DNA of 64,000 nt, taken from CAIJNA01 sp964516815. Lineage in GTDB: Bacteria; Campylobacterota; Campylobacteria; Campylobacterales; Arcobacteraceae. The notes beneath the pieces are model-generated. The model did no database searches and was not told the DNA's origin. It saw only the letters and a program-made list of their open reading frames with translations. Shown in pieces: positions 1 through 8,854 of this stretch; the first letter of the stretch is position 1, and the number at the start of each line of letters is the position of its first letter. The translations under genes and the position numbers were made by a program. The stretch is from positions 1-64,000 of the forward strand of contig CAZEXK010000007.1 of assembly GCA_964516815.1 (NCBI GenBank), read 5' to 3'.

Positions 1-1067
1 CATCTATTGATAATGCTCCAGAAGAAAGAGAAAGAGGTATTACAATTAATACTTCTCATGTTGAATATGAAACTGCTACTAGACATTATGCTCATGTTGA
101 TTGTCCAGGACATGCTGATTATGTTAAAAACATGATTACAGGTGCTGCTCAAATGGACGGTGCAATTTTAGTTATCGCATCTACTGATGGTCCTATGGCT
201 CAAACAAGAGAACATATTTTGCTTTCTAAGCAAGTTGGTGTACCTTATATAGTTGTATTTTTAAATAAAGAAGATCAATTAGACGATGAAGATAAAGAAG
301 AAATGTTAGAATTAGTTGAAATGGAAGTAAGAGAATTACTTTCTGAGTACGATTTCCCAGGTGATGATACTCCAATTATTGCTGGTTCTGCATTTAAAGC
401 ACTTGAAGAAGCAAAAGCTGGAACAGCTGCTGAGTGGTCTGAAAAAATTTATGCATTAATGAATGAAGTTGATACGTATATACCAGAACCAGTTAGAGAT
501 ACTGAACAAGATTTTTTAATGCCAGTTGAAGATGTATTTTCAATAGCAGGTCGTGGAACAGTTGTTACTGGTAGAATCGAAAAAGGTACTATTAAAGTAG
601 GTGAAGAAATTGAAATCGTTGGAATTTCTGATACAGCTAAAACAACAGTTACTGGTGTTGAAATGTTTAGAAAAGAGATGGATCAAGGTGAAGCAGGAGA
701 TAACTGTGGAATCTTATTAAGAGGTGTTAAAAAAGAAGATGTTCAAAGAGGACAAGTTTTAGTTAAGCCAGGTACAATTACACCACATACAGAATTTGAA
801 TGTGAAGCGTATATTTTATCAAAAGAAGAGGGTGGTAGACATACTCCATTTTTTACTAACTATAGACCACAATTTTATGTTAGAACAACAGATGTAACAG
901 GATCTATTACATTAGCTGAAGGTACTGAAATGGTTATGCCAGGAGATAATGTAACAGTTAATGTTAAATTAGTTGCTCCTATTGCTCTAGAAGAGGGAAC
1001 AAAGTTCGCTATTAGAGAAGGTGGTAGAACTGTTGGTGCTGGTGTTGTTTCTAAAGTAATTTCGTAA
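1..1067 (+). CDS. tuf: Elongation factor Tu, 5' end outside window
   Basis: EF-Tu delivers aminoacyl-tRNA to the ribosomal A site in a GTP-dependent cycle in the cytoplasm. The reading frame is already open at base 3 and covers about 354 residues of a roughly 400-residue protein, so the N-terminus with the P-loop is missing. Visible are the effector-region sequence ERGITI, the G3 motif DCPGH, the G4 motif NKED (positions 1-3 and 5 of the usual NKxD element are kept) and the SAFKALE G5 region. Domains 2 and 3 follow and end in GAGVVSKVIS. rpmG follows after 12 bases, as in other Campylobacterota, so the two are probably cotranscribed. Confidence 0.98.
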   Translation, partial: SIDNAPEERERGITINTSHVEYETATRHYAHVDCPGHADYVKNMITGAAQMDGAILVIASTDGPMAQTREHILLSKQVGVPYIVVFLNKEDQLDDEDKEEMLELVEMEVRELLSEYDFPGDDTPIIAGSAFKALEEAKAGTAAEWSEKIYALMNEVDTYIPEPVRDTEQDFLMPVEDVFSIAGRGTVVTGRIEKGTIKVGEEIEIVGISDTAKTTVTGVEMFRKEMDQGEAGDNCGILLRGVKKEDVQRGQVLVKPGTITPHTEFECEAYILSKEEGGRHTPFFTNYRPQFYVRTTDVTGSITLAEGTEMVMPGDNVTVNVKLVAPIALEEGTKFAIREGGRTVGAGVVSKVIS

Positions 1068-1079
1068 GTAGGATTAGTT

Positions 1080-1250
1080 ATGGCAAATGGAGTTAGAATT
1101 AAAATTGGTTTAAAATGTGATGAATGTGGTGATATTAATTATACTACAATGAAAAACCCAAAAACACACACTGAGAAGTTTGAAGTTACTAAGTACTGCG
1201 CAAGACTTAAAAAACACACTTTACATAAAGAAATTAAATTAAAATCGTAA
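1080..1250 (+). CDS. rpmG: 50S ribosomal protein L33
   Basis: A 56-residue large-subunit ribosomal protein near the E site. The translation begins MANGVRIKIGLKCDECGDIN and ends HTLHKEIKLKS. It has the first CxxC pair (C13, C16) and one cysteine of the second pair (C40, in YCARLKKHT). The fourth zinc ligand is replaced by leucine, a form I associate with this phylum. The ATG at 1080 lies 12 bases after tuf, and GGA at 1071-1073 may act as a short ribosome binding site. It belongs to the tuf-rpmG-tRNA(Trp)-secE-nusG block. Confidence 0.96.
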   Translation: MANGVRIKIGLKCDECGDINYTTMKNPKTHTEKFEVTKYCARLKKHTLHKEIKLKS

Positions 1251-1264
1251 GATTTTGATTTGTT

Positions 1265-1288
1265 TATAAGTTGGTTTTCCAACTTATA
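1265..1288 (+). other. Hairpin between rpmG and tRNA-Trp
   Basis: Perfect inverted repeat with a 10-bp stem (1265-1274 with 1279-1288) and a TTTT loop. No T-run follows, so it is more likely an RNA processing or 3'-end stabilising hairpin upstream of the tRNA than a rho-independent terminator. Confidence 0.6.
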
Positions 1289-1294
1289 TATAAT

Positions 1295-1370
1295 AGGCCA
1301 ATAGCTCTAATGGTAGAGCACCGGATTCCAAATCCGGGTGCTGGGGGTTCGAGTCCCTCTTGGCCTGCCA
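1295..1370 (+). tRNA. trnW: tRNA-Trp (anticodon CCA)
   Basis: A 76-nt tRNA with encoded 3' CCA. The acceptor stem pairs AGGCCAA with TTGGCCT. The anticodon arm CCGGA-TTCCAAA-TCCGG places CCA at 1328-1330, and the T arm has GGTTCGAGTCC. It sits inside the tuf-secE interval and is probably processed out of the operon transcript. Confidence 0.98.
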
Positions 1371-1437
1371 TATAGTATAAAGTATTAAAATATTGATGAA
1401 TACTTTAATATTTTATACATGAAATTAAAGGATAATT

Positions 1438-1620
1438 TTGAATAATATAAAATCATATTATAAAGAAGCACGAGATGAATTACATAAAGTTATTTTTCCA
1501 ATAAAAGAACAAGTGAAAAGTGCTTATCTTTCTGTATTCATTGTAGTGACAGTAATTTCACTATATTTAGCACTTATTGATTCAATTATGTCAGTAAGTT
1601 TATCATCTATAATTAAATAA
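1438..1620 (+). CDS. secE: Preprotein translocase subunit SecE
   Basis: The small subunit of the SecYEG channel in the inner membrane. It has 60 residues, the short single-helix form found in many bacteria. It starts MNNIKSYYKEARDELHKVIF with the usual amphipathic segment ending FP, then has one membrane helix at about residues 30-55. The start is TTG at 1438, preceded by AAAGGA at a suitable distance; no ATG is available upstream in frame. nusG follows directly and is expected to be cotranscribed. Confidence 0.95.
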   Translation: MNNIKSYYKEARDELHKVIFPIKEQVKSAYLSVFIVVTVISLYLALIDSIMSVSLSSIIK

Positions 1621-1629
1621 GGATTGACT

Positions 1630-2160
1630 ATGGCACATAACTGGTATGCAATACAAACTCACTCAGGAAGTGAACTTACAATTAAAAATGCACTAGAAAG
1701 TTTATCTAGTGATTTAAATGATGGAAGAATACAAGATGTGCTTGTACCTACTGAAGATTTAATTGATATAAAAAAAGGTAAAAAAGTAATTATAGAAAAA
1801 CCACTTTATTCTGCATATGTATTTGCTAATATTGATTTAGATACAGCACTTTGGCACGCAATTCAGTCTATGCCAAAGGTTGGAAGATTTATTGGTGAAT
1901 CTAAAAGACCATCACCATTAAGTAAAAAAGATATTGAACAAATTTTAAATAAAGTTGAAAAAAGAGAGGCACCTAAACCTAAAGTTTCTTATGAAGAAGG
2001 TGAATTACTTAGAATTAAAGAAGGATCATTTTCTAATTTTAATGGTCATGTTGAATCATTTGATATGACTTCTGGGATTATAAAATTAAATGTATTGATT
2101 TTTGGAAGAAATACACCTGTTGAGATTTCATATACACAAGTAGAAAGAGTAGCTGAATAA
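1630..2160 (+). CDS. nusG: Transcription termination/antitermination factor NusG
   Basis: NusG binds RNA polymerase and couples it to Rho, the ribosome or antitermination complexes. It has 176 residues. The NGN domain starts MAHNWYAIQTHSGSE and contains YVFANIDLD, followed by a linker and a C-terminal KOW domain with EGSFSNFNGHVESF. The ATG at 1630 is preferred over an in-frame TTG at 1624 because AAGGA lies seven bases upstream of the ATG. The stop codon lies inside an inverted repeat (2151-2169). It lies between secE and rplK as usual. Confidence 0.98.
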   Translation: MAHNWYAIQTHSGSELTIKNALESLSSDLNDGRIQDVLVPTEDLIDIKKGKKVIIEKPLYSAYVFANIDLDTALWHAIQSMPKVGRFIGESKRPSPLSKKDIEQILNKVEKREAPKPKVSYEEGELLRIKEGSFSNFNGHVESFDMTSGIIKLNVLIFGRNTPVEISYTQVERVAE

Positions 2161-2169
2161 TATTCAGCT
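2151..2169 (+). other. Inverted repeat spanning the nusG stop codon
   Basis: AGCTGAATA at 2151-2159 is followed by one base and its exact reverse complement TATTCAGCT. With a realistic loop the stem is about 7-8 bp. No T-run follows. The nusG TAA is part of the loop. Confidence 0.5.
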
Positions 2170-2259
2170 TAATTAGTTTAATATAGTTATTAAAATTTGC
2201 TATTTATAGTTGATTTTTATGCCTATGGCAAAACATTTACAAAATAATAAGGAAAAAAA

Positions 2260-2682
2260 ATGGCAAAAAAAGTTACTGGAATACTAAAACTTCAAATACC
2301 AGCTGGTGCTGCAAACCCATCACCTCCTGTAGGTCCTGCACTTGGACAAAGAGGTATTAATATAATGGAATTTTGTAAAGCTTTTAATGAAAAAACAAAA
2401 CAAAATGCAGGATTTAAAATACCTGTAGAAATTACAATTTTTTCTGATAAAAGTTTTACTTTCGTTACAAAACAACCACCAATGAGTGAATTGATTTTAA
2501 AAGCTGCAAATATTAAAAAAGGTAGTGATAACGCACTTAAAAATAAAATTGCATCAATATCACCTGAAAAAGTAGCAGAAATCGTGAAACAAAAAATTTC
2601 AGATTTAAATACTAACGATGAAGCACAAGCTGCAAAAATTGTTGAAGGTTCATGTAGAAGTATGGGAGTTACAATAGACTAA
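2260..2682 (+). CDS. rplK: 50S ribosomal protein L11
   Basis: L11 forms the GTPase-associated region of the large subunit with 23S rRNA. At 140 residues it has the usual length. It begins MAKKVTGILKLQIPAGAANP, contains the PPVGPALGQRGINIMEFCK element of the N-terminal domain, and ends with the RNA-binding domain (KIVEGSCRSMGVTID). AAGGA precedes the ATG. rplA follows after 80 bases, as in the classical L11 operon. Confidence 0.98.
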   Translation: MAKKVTGILKLQIPAGAANPSPPVGPALGQRGINIMEFCKAFNEKTKQNAGFKIPVEITIFSDKSFTFVTKQPPMSELILKAANIKKGSDNALKNKIASISPEKVAEIVKQKISDLNTNDEAQAAKIVEGSCRSMGVTID

Positions 2683-2762
2683 TTATCTATTTGTAGTTAT
2701 AGCCAAATACCACATAGGCATTAAAAGTGGAAGCGTATTTTAAAAACGCGAAAAGGAATAAA

Positions 2763-3455
2763 ATGAGTAAAAGATATAAATCTTTATTAGAAAAAGTAGA
2801 TGTAGAAAAGAGTTATAGTATTGATGATGCTATTGTATTAGTTAAAAGTTTAGCATCAGTAAAATTCGATGAAACTGTAGAATTAGCATTAAATCTTAAT
2901 GTTGATCCAAGACATGCAGATCAAATGATTAGAGGTGCAGTTGTACTACCAAGTGGTACAGGTAAAACTGTTAGAGTAGCTGTTATGGCTAAGGGTGTTA
3001 AAATGGATGAAGCTAAAGCAGCAGGAGCTGATATTGTTGGAAACGATGATTTAGTGGAATCTATCCAAGCTGGTAACATTGATTTTGATGTTTTAATTGC
3101 AACTCCTGACACTATGGGTCTTGTAGGTAAAATAGGTAGAATTTTAGGGCCAAAAGGATTAATGCCAAATCCAAAAGTTGGAACTGTTACTATGGATATA
3201 ACAAAAGCAGTTAGTGATTCAAAAGGTGGGAAAGTAGCATATAGAGTTGAGAAAAAAGGTATTATTCATGCTGGTATTGGAAAAGCATCTTTTAGTGCTG
3301 AAGAAATCAAAGCAAATATCAGTTCTATTATGAGTGCTATTAATAAACAAAAGCCAGCATCAGCAAAAGGTAGATATGTAACTACTGCTAAATTATCTTT
3401 AACTATGAGTCCATCAGTTAGTATTGATTCTAGTGAAATGATGGATATTAAATAA
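2763..3455 (+). CDS. rplA: 50S ribosomal protein L1
   Basis: L1 is the mobile stalk protein at the E site and usually represses its own operon by binding mRNA. It has 230 residues starting MSKRYKSLLEKVD. It contains the conserved GLMPNPKVGTVT segment and the C-terminal RNA-binding lobe. I chose the ATG at 2763 over an earlier in-frame ATG at 2727 because AAAAGGA lies just before 2763 and family members begin here. An imperfect GC-richer hairpin at about 2731-2750 just upstream could be the L1 target, but that is inference. The gene is followed by two hairpins and the L10 leader. Confidence 0.97.
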   Translation: MSKRYKSLLEKVDVEKSYSIDDAIVLVKSLASVKFDETVELALNLNVDPRHADQMIRGAVVLPSGTGKTVRVAVMAKGVKMDEAKAAGADIVGNDDLVESIQAGNIDFDVLIATPDTMGLVGKIGRILGPKGLMPNPKVGTVTMDITKAVSDSKGGKVAYRVEKKGIIHAGIGKASFSAEEIKANISSIMSAINKQKPASAKGRYVTTAKLSLTMSPSVSIDSSEMMDIK

Positions 3456-3499
3456 ATTATTGTACTTTGTACAATAATAACTTATTGAATAAATAAGTT
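3456..3499 (+). other. Two tandem hairpins after rplA
   Basis: ATTATTGTAC at 3456-3465 pairs perfectly with 3469-3478 across a TTT loop. A second stem follows, AACTTATT (3479-3486) with AATAAGTT (3492-3499). Neither is followed by a T-run. They could mark partial termination or an mRNA processing boundary between the L11-L1 and L10-L7/L12 parts of the operon. Confidence 0.55.
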
Positions 3500-3562
3500 A
3501 ATCTTAAAAACTAATGACCGTGGGTGAAATTTATTTCATAATTCCTGCGATAAGTTTGTGTT
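3500..3562 (+). promoter_or_regulatory. Ribosomal protein L10 leader
   Basis: The 5' region of rplJ contains GACCGTGGGTGAAAT, then TTTCATAATTCCTGC. This is the pattern of the bacterial L10 leader, in which a kink-turn and nearby bulges are bound by L10(L12)4 to repress translation. The GGTGAAA half can pair with TTTCA, and GTGGG lies opposite CCTGC around the internal loop. Position 15-75 bases upstream of the rplJ ATG is as expected. A covariance-model search would confirm it. Confidence 0.75.
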
Positions 3563-3577
3563 TTGGAAGGAGAAACT

Positions 3578-4063
3578 ATGACTAAAAATGATAAAAATGA
3601 TATTGTAGAATATCTTACAAGTGAATTCAAAAAATCTGAAGCTATTGTTGTTGCAAGTTTTAATGGTACAAGCCACAAAACTTTAGAACAATTAAGAATA
3701 GCAGCAAATGACGCTGGAGCTAAAGTAAGAGTTGCTAAAAACTCATTAGTAGGAGTTGCATTAGGAAAATCAGAATTACCAGCTTTAGAGCTTAAAGGTG
3801 ATTCTATCTTTATTTGGGCAGAAGATCAAATTGCAGCTTGTAAAGTTGCTGATGCATTTGCTATAGCAAATAAAGAAACTTTTTTAATTAAAACAGGAAT
3901 TATAGATGGCGAAATAGCTGATCTTAATAAAATAACAGCATTTGCTAAATTACCTGGTAGAAATGAATTACTTGGTATGCTTGCAGCTACTTGGATGGCT
4001 CCTGTTGCTAACTTTACAATCGGACTTGATGCACTTAGAAAGCAAAAAGAAGAAGCTGCATAA
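3578..4063 (+). CDS. rplJ: 50S ribosomal protein L10
   Basis: L10 anchors L7/L12 dimers on the ribosomal stalk. It has 161 residues and begins MTKNDKNDIVEYLTSEF. It contains the usual AKVRVAKNSL region and ends in the helical L12-binding tail (FTIGLDALRKQKEEAA). The ATG at 3578 follows GGAAGGAG, a strong ribosome binding site; an earlier in-frame TTG at 3563 lies upstream of that site and is rejected. The TAA stop lies inside the first copy of a palindromic tandem repeat. Confidence 0.97.
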   Translation: MTKNDKNDIVEYLTSEFKKSEAIVVASFNGTSHKTLEQLRIAANDAGAKVRVAKNSLVGVALGKSELPALELKGDSIFIWAEDQIAACKVADAFAIANKETFLIKTGIIDGEIADLNKITAFAKLPGRNELLGMLAATWMAPVANFTIGLDALRKQKEEAA

Positions 4064-4098
4064 TTATTATGCAAGATAGACGCATAATTATTATGCAA
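4058..4098 (+). repeat. Tandem palindromic repeat in the rplJ-rplL spacer
   Basis: Two exact copies of GCATAATTATTATGCAA (4058-4074 and 4082-4098) are spaced with a 24-base period. Each copy is nearly self-complementary, and the first contains the rplJ stop codon. The second ends about 24 bases before the rplL start. Confidence 0.85.
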
Positions 4099-4122
4099 CA
4101 ATTAAATATTTAAGGAAAAAAA

Positions 4123-4491
4123 ATGGCAACTTCTAAAGAAGACGTATTAGAATTTATATCAGGATTAAGTGTATTAGAACTTTCTGAATTAGTAAAAGAA
4201 TTTGAAGAAAAATTTGGAGTATCTGCACAACCTGTTGCAGTTGCTGGTGGAGCTGCTGTTGCAGATGCTGCTGATGAGAAAACAGAATTTGATGTAATCA
4301 TCAAAGATGTTGGAGCTAAAAAAATTAATGTAATTAAAGCAGTTAGAGCGTTAACTGGTTTAGGATTAAAAGAAGCAAAAGCAATGGCTGAAGAAGCTGG
4401 AGCTGTAGTTAAAGAAGGTATATCAAAAGATGATGCTGAAGCTGCAAAAACTGAATTAGAAGCAGCAGGTGCTACTGTAGAAGTTAAGTAA
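4123..4491 (+). CDS. rplL: 50S ribosomal protein L7/L12
   Basis: The multimeric stalk protein that recruits translation GTPases. It has 122 residues. The N-terminal dimerisation domain (VLEFISGLSVLELSELVKEF) is followed by an Ala/Val-rich hinge at residues 38-52. The C-terminal domain contains KINVIKAVRALTGLGLKEAK. AAGGA precedes the ATG. The stop codon lies in a small inverted repeat, and two stronger hairpins follow before rpoB. Confidence 0.98.
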   Translation: MATSKEDVLEFISGLSVLELSELVKEFEEKFGVSAQPVAVAGGAAVADAADEKTEFDVIIKDVGAKKINVIKAVRALTGLGLKEAKAMAEEAGAVVKEGISKDDAEAAKTELEAAGATVEVK

Positions 4492-4523
4492 TTATACTTA
4501 GTTCGCTATATAGGCATTTGTTT

Positions 4524-4548
4524 AATGCTCCGTTTTATACGGAGCATT
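4524..4548 (+). other. Hairpin between rplL and rpoB
   Basis: AATGCTCCG (4524-4532) pairs with CGGAGCATT (4540-4548), extended by one T-A pair. It is the most GC-rich stem of the intergenic region. No T-run follows directly, so it may be a processing site or part of an attenuator with the next hairpin. Confidence 0.7.
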
Positions 4549-4563
4549 ATTGATTTAAGATAG

Positions 4564-4607
4564 AGCACTCTAAAGTATATAAATATATATTTTCGAGTGC
4601 TTTTTTT
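4564..4607 (+). terminator. Terminator-like attenuator before rpoB
   Basis: AGCACTC (4564-4570) pairs with GAGTGCT (4595-4601) around a long AT-rich loop and runs into seven Ts (4601-4607). This resembles a leaky rho-independent terminator. In many bacteria such a site lowers rpoBC expression relative to rplJL. Confidence 0.65.
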
Positions 4608-4708
4608 CGTAAGAAATATGTAAAGGTAAAATTACAAATTCTTAAGTGCATTTTAAATGTAAGTTTAAAATAAAAAAGCAATAAATATAAAATTATATGA
4701 GGTATTCA

Positions 4709-7700
4709 ATGTTAAATTCATTACAATCAGGAAATAGACTAAGAGTAGATTTTGCTAAAAATCCACAGAAAATCGAAATTCCAAACTTATTACTATTACA
4801 ACAAAACAGTTATAAAAACTTTTTAATGGTTGGAAAAAAAGATCGAAGTGAAGCAGGTATTGAAAAGATATTTAAATCAATATTTCCAATACACGATAAT
4901 CAAAATAGATTTACTCTTGATTATATTAAAAGTGAAGTTGGAAAACCAAAGTATACTGTTGATGAAGCTATGGTTAGAGGATTGACTTATTCTATTCCAC
5001 TTAAAATTAATGTTAGATTAACTTTATGGGAATTAGATGAAAAAACAGGTGAAAAAACTGGTGTAAGAGATATAAAAGAACAGCAAATATTTATAAAAGA
5101 AATACCATTAATGACAAATAGAACTTCTTTTGTTGTAAATGGTGTTGAAAGAGTTGTCGTAAATCAATTGCATAGATCTCCTGGTGTTATATTTAAAGAA
5201 GAAGAATCATCAACTGTACTAAATAAATTAATTTATACAGGTCAGATTATTCCAAATAGAGGTTCTTGGTTATATTTTGAATATGATGCAAAAGATATCT
5301 TATATGTAAGAATTAATAAAAGAAGAAAAATTCCTGTTACTATATTATTACGAGCAATAGGATATTCTAAAGAAGATATTATTAAATTATTTTATCCTGT
5401 AATTGAAATTAAAATTAAAAACAACAAATTTTTAAGAAAATTTATTGCTGAAGATTTTACAGGTAGAATTGATTATGATTTAATTGATGAAAAAGGCAAT
5501 ACTATTATTACTAAAGGTAAAAGACTTACTTCTAGAAAAGCTAGTGCCTTGGAAACGGGTGGTTTAAAATTTGTTGAATATCCTATAGATTTATTAATGC
5601 AAAGACATACATCTGAAACTATTTACGACCCAGAATCTGGTGAAATACTTTTTGACTCATTAACGCAGTTAGAAGATATAAAACTTAAAAAGCTTCTTGA
5701 CTTAGGATTTAAAGAGTTAAATATTGCAAATGATTTAGCAGAAGGTCATGATAATTCAATTATCAATGCTTTTAAAGCTGACAGTGAATCAATAAAACTT
5801 ATCAAACAAACAGAAGAAATTGAAGATGAAAATGAATTATGTGCAATAAGATTGTACAAAGTTATGAGACCAGGTGAACCTGTAACTGCAGATGCTGCAC
5901 AACAATTTGTTAAAAAATTATTTTTCGATCCAGAAAGATATGATTTAACTAAAGTTGGAAGAATGAAAATGAATCATAAACTAGGTGTTAATGTACCTGA
6001 ATATGTACCAATTTTAACAAATGAAGATATTATTAAAACAATTCAATATTTGATTAAAGTAAAAGCTGGACACGGACATATCGATGATAGAGATCACTTA
6101 GGTAACAGAAGAATTAGGTCAATTGGTGAATTGCTTTCAAATGAACTACATAATGGTTTAGTAAAAATGCAAAAAGCTATTAGAGATAAAATGACCACAT
6201 TAAATGGTACATTAGAAGATTTAATGCCTCATGATTTAATTATGTCAAAAATGATTACATCAACAATAACAGAGTTTTTTACTTCTGGTCAACTTTCTCA
6301 GTTTATGGATCAAACTAACCCATTATCTGAAGTTACACATAAAAGAAGGCTTTCAGCACTAGGTGAAGGTGGTCTTGTAAAAGAAAGAGCAGGATTTGAA
6401 GTTCGAGATGTTCATCCTACACATTATGGTAGAATTTGTCCTGTTGAAACACCTGAGGGTCAAAATATTGGTCTTATTAATACTTTATCTACATATTCTA
6501 AAGTTAATGACTTAGGATTTATTGAAACACCTTATAAAAAAGTTGTAAATTGTGTAGTTACTGATGATATAGAATATTATACTGCTTCACTAGAAGAAGG
6601 AAAAACTATTGCTCCTGGATCTACTATATTAGATAGTAAAGGTAAAATAGTTGATACTCTAATTGAGGGTAGAATTGATGGAAATATAATGATGGTTGAA
6701 TCAGCAAATGTTGAACTTATTGATGTATCATCTCAAATGGTTATGGGTGTTGCTGCATCTTTAATTCCATTTTTAGAACATGATGATGCCAATAGAGCAC
6801 TAATGGGTTCAAATATGATGAGGCAAGCTGTTCCATTATTAAAACCACAAGCACCAATTGTTGGTACAGGACTTGAAAAAACAATAGCGAGAGATTCTTG
6901 GTCTGTTTTAAAATCTAGCAAAGATGGTATTATTGAAAAATCTGATGCAAAAAATATATATGTAAAAGGTGAAGATGAAGATGGAGCATATATTGATCAA
7001 TATATTTTATCTAAAAATCAAAGAACTAATAATAATACAGCATTTGGGCAAAGAAACCTTGTAAAAGAAGGAGATAAAGTCTTTAAAGGTCAAGTTATAG
7101 CCGATGGTCCTTCTATGGATAAAGGGGAATTAGCTATTGGAATAAATGCGACTGTTGCATTTATTCCTTGGAATGGATATAACTATGAAGATGCGATTAT
7201 TTTATCACAAAAATTAATTAAAGAAGATGCATTTACATCTGTTCATATATACGAAAAAGAAGTTGAAGCTAGAGAATTAAAACATGGAAATGAAGAGATT
7301 ACAAGAGATTTACCAGGTGTTAAATCTGAAAATATAGAGCATTTAGATGAAGCTGGTGTTGTTAAAATTGGAACATATTTAAAACCAGGAATGATTATGG
7401 TTGGTAAAGTTACTCCAAAAGGTGAAATCAAACCAACTCCTGAAGAAAGATTATTAAGAGCTATTTTTGGTGAAAAAGCTGGACATGTTTTAAATAAATC
7501 AATGTACTGCCCATCTTCTATGGAAGGTTACGTTGTAGATGTTAAAGTATTTACTAAAAAAGGTTATGAAAAAGACGATAGAGCAATAAAAGCACTCGAA
7601 GATGAAAAAGCAACTTTAGATGAAATGCATCAAGATAAATTACAAATGCTAGATAGAGAAGAAATACTAAAAATTAATGGTTTATTGTGTAAAAACGAGT

Positions 7701-8854
7701 TAGTTACAAATGTTGATGTTAATGATACATCATTTAAAAAAGGCGATACTCTTACTTTAAAAGAATTAGAAATTGTTAATAGATTTGCTATGAAAAAACT
7801 TGTATCATCTTATGATACAAAAGTATCTAAAAAATATAATGATATTAAAGCTCACTTTATAAAGCAAAAAACTGAATTAAGAGAAGATCATGAAGAAAAA
7901 CTTAATATTTTAGAGCATGATGATATTTTGCCTTCTGGTGTAATTAAACAAGCTAAAGTATATATTGCAACTAAGAGAAAAATAAAAGTTGGTGATAAAA
8001 TGGCTGGACGTCATGGAAATAAGGGTATTGTTTCTAATATTGTTCCTGAAGTTGATATGCCATATATGAAAGATGGTTCAACAGTAGACGTTATATTAAA
8101 CCCATTAGGTGTTCCATCAAGAATGAATATTGGACAAATACTTGAAGTTCATCTAGGTTATGTAGGAAAAAAACTTGGAAGTCAAATACAAGAAATGTTT
8201 GATGAAAAGAGTAAAACATTTATTGAAGATTTAAGAGCTAAAATGATCGAAATTGCAGATGTTGCTAAACTTATGAATGCAGCTGAAGTTTTAAATAGTA
8301 TTGATGATGAAAAACTTCTAGAATACGCAAGAGATTGGACAAATGGCGTTAGATTTGCATCTCAGGTATTTGATGGTGCAAAAGCATCTGAATTTGACAA
8401 ACTATTTGAATTAGCAAAAATTGATAGCGATGGTAAAACAGAAATATATGATGGTATGACTGGTGAAAAAATGAAAGAAAGAGTTAATGTTGGAGTAATG
8501 TATATGCTTAAACTTCATCACCTTGTTGATGAAAAAGTACATGCAAGATCTACTGGTCCATATTCTTTAGTAACACAACAACCAGTTGGTGGAAAAGCAT
8601 TATTTGGTGGTCAAAGATTTGGTGAAATGGAAGTATGGGCTCTTGAAGCTTATGGTGCAACTAGTGTGCTAAAAGAAATGCTAACAACTAAATCTGATGA
8701 TGTAGAAGGTAGAAGTGCAGCATACAAAGCAATTGCAAATGGAGAGAATGTTCCAAATTCTGGTGTTCCAGAAACATTCTTTGTATTAACAAAAGAACTT
8801 CAAGCTTTAGGGCTTGACGTAGTAATTTATGAAGAGGTAGAAGAAGATGAGTAA
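4709..8854 (+). CDS. rpoB: DNA-directed RNA polymerase beta subunit
   Basis: Core subunit of RNA polymerase, 1381 residues, the usual size in this phylum. It starts MLNSLQSGNRLRVDFAKNP. The rifampicin-region sequence FMDQTNPLSEVTHKRRLSAL and downstream RICPVETPEGQNIGLI are intact. The C-terminal part has KVGDKMAGRHGNKG and GGKALFGGQRFGEMEVWAL. I prefer ATG 4709 over ATG 4697 because TGAGGT lies about six bases before 4709 and homologues begin with this MLNS sequence. It overlaps rpoC by eight bases, so the two are translationally coupled but not fused. Confidence 0.98.
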   Translation: MLNSLQSGNRLRVDFAKNPQKIEIPNLLLLQQNSYKNFLMVGKKDRSEAGIEKIFKSIFPIHDNQNRFTLDYIKSEVGKPKYTVDEAMVRGLTYSIPLKINVRLTLWELDEKTGEKTGVRDIKEQQIFIKEIPLMTNRTSFVVNGVERVVVNQLHRSPGVIFKEEESSTVLNKLIYTGQIIPNRGSWLYFEYDAKDILYVRINKRRKIPVTILLRAIGYSKEDIIKLFYPVIEIKIKNNKFLRKFIAEDFTGRIDYDLIDEKGNTIITKGKRLTSRKASALETGGLKFVEYPIDLLMQRHTSETIYDPESGEILFDSLTQLEDIKLKKLLDLGFKELNIANDLAEGHDNSIINAFKADSESIKLIKQTEEIEDENELCAIRLYKVMRPGEPVTADAAQQFVKKLFFDPERYDLTKVGRMKMNHKLGVNVPEYVPILTNEDIIKTIQYLIKVKAGHGHIDDRDHLGNRRIRSIGELLSNELHNGLVKMQKAIRDKMTTLNGTLEDLMPHDLIMSKMITSTITEFFTSGQLSQFMDQTNPLSEVTHKRRLSALGEGGLVKERAGFEVRDVHPTHYGRICPVETPEGQNIGLINTLSTYSKVNDLGFIETPYKKVVNCVVTDDIEYYTASLEEGKTIAPGSTILDSKGKIVDTLIEGRIDGNIMMVESANVELIDVSSQMVMGVAASLIPFLEHDDANRALMGSNMMRQAVPLLKPQAPIVGTGLEKTIARDSWSVLKSSKDGIIEKSDAKNIYVKGEDEDGAYIDQYILSKNQRTNNNTAFGQRNLVKEGDKVFKGQVIADGPSMDKGELAIGINATVAFIPWNGYNYEDAIILSQKLIKEDAFTSVHIYEKEVEARELKHGNEEITRDLPGVKSENIEHLDEAGVVKIGTYLKPGMIMVGKVTPKGEIKPTPEERLLRAIFGEKAGHVLNKSMYCPSSMEGYVVDVKVFTKKGYEKDDRAIKALEDEKATLDEMHQDKLQMLDREEILKINGLLCKNELVTNVDVNDTSFKKGDTLTLKELEIVNRFAMKKLVSSYDTKVSKKYNDIKAHFIKQKTELREDHEEKLNILEHDDILPSGVIKQAKVYIATKRKIKVGDKMAGRHGNKGIVSNIVPEVDMPYMKDGSTVDVILNPLGVPSRMNIGQILEVHLGYVGKKLGSQIQEMFDEKSKTFIEDLRAKMIEIADVAKLMNAAEVLNSIDDEKLLEYARDWTNGVRFASQVFDGAKASEFDKLFELAKIDSDGKTEIYDGMTGEKMKERVNVGVMYMLKLHHLVDEKVHARSTGPYSLVTQQPVGGKALFGGQRFGEMEVWALEAYGATSVLKEMLTTKSDDVEGRSAAYKAIANGENVPNSGVPETFFVLTKELQALGLDVVIYEEVEEDE

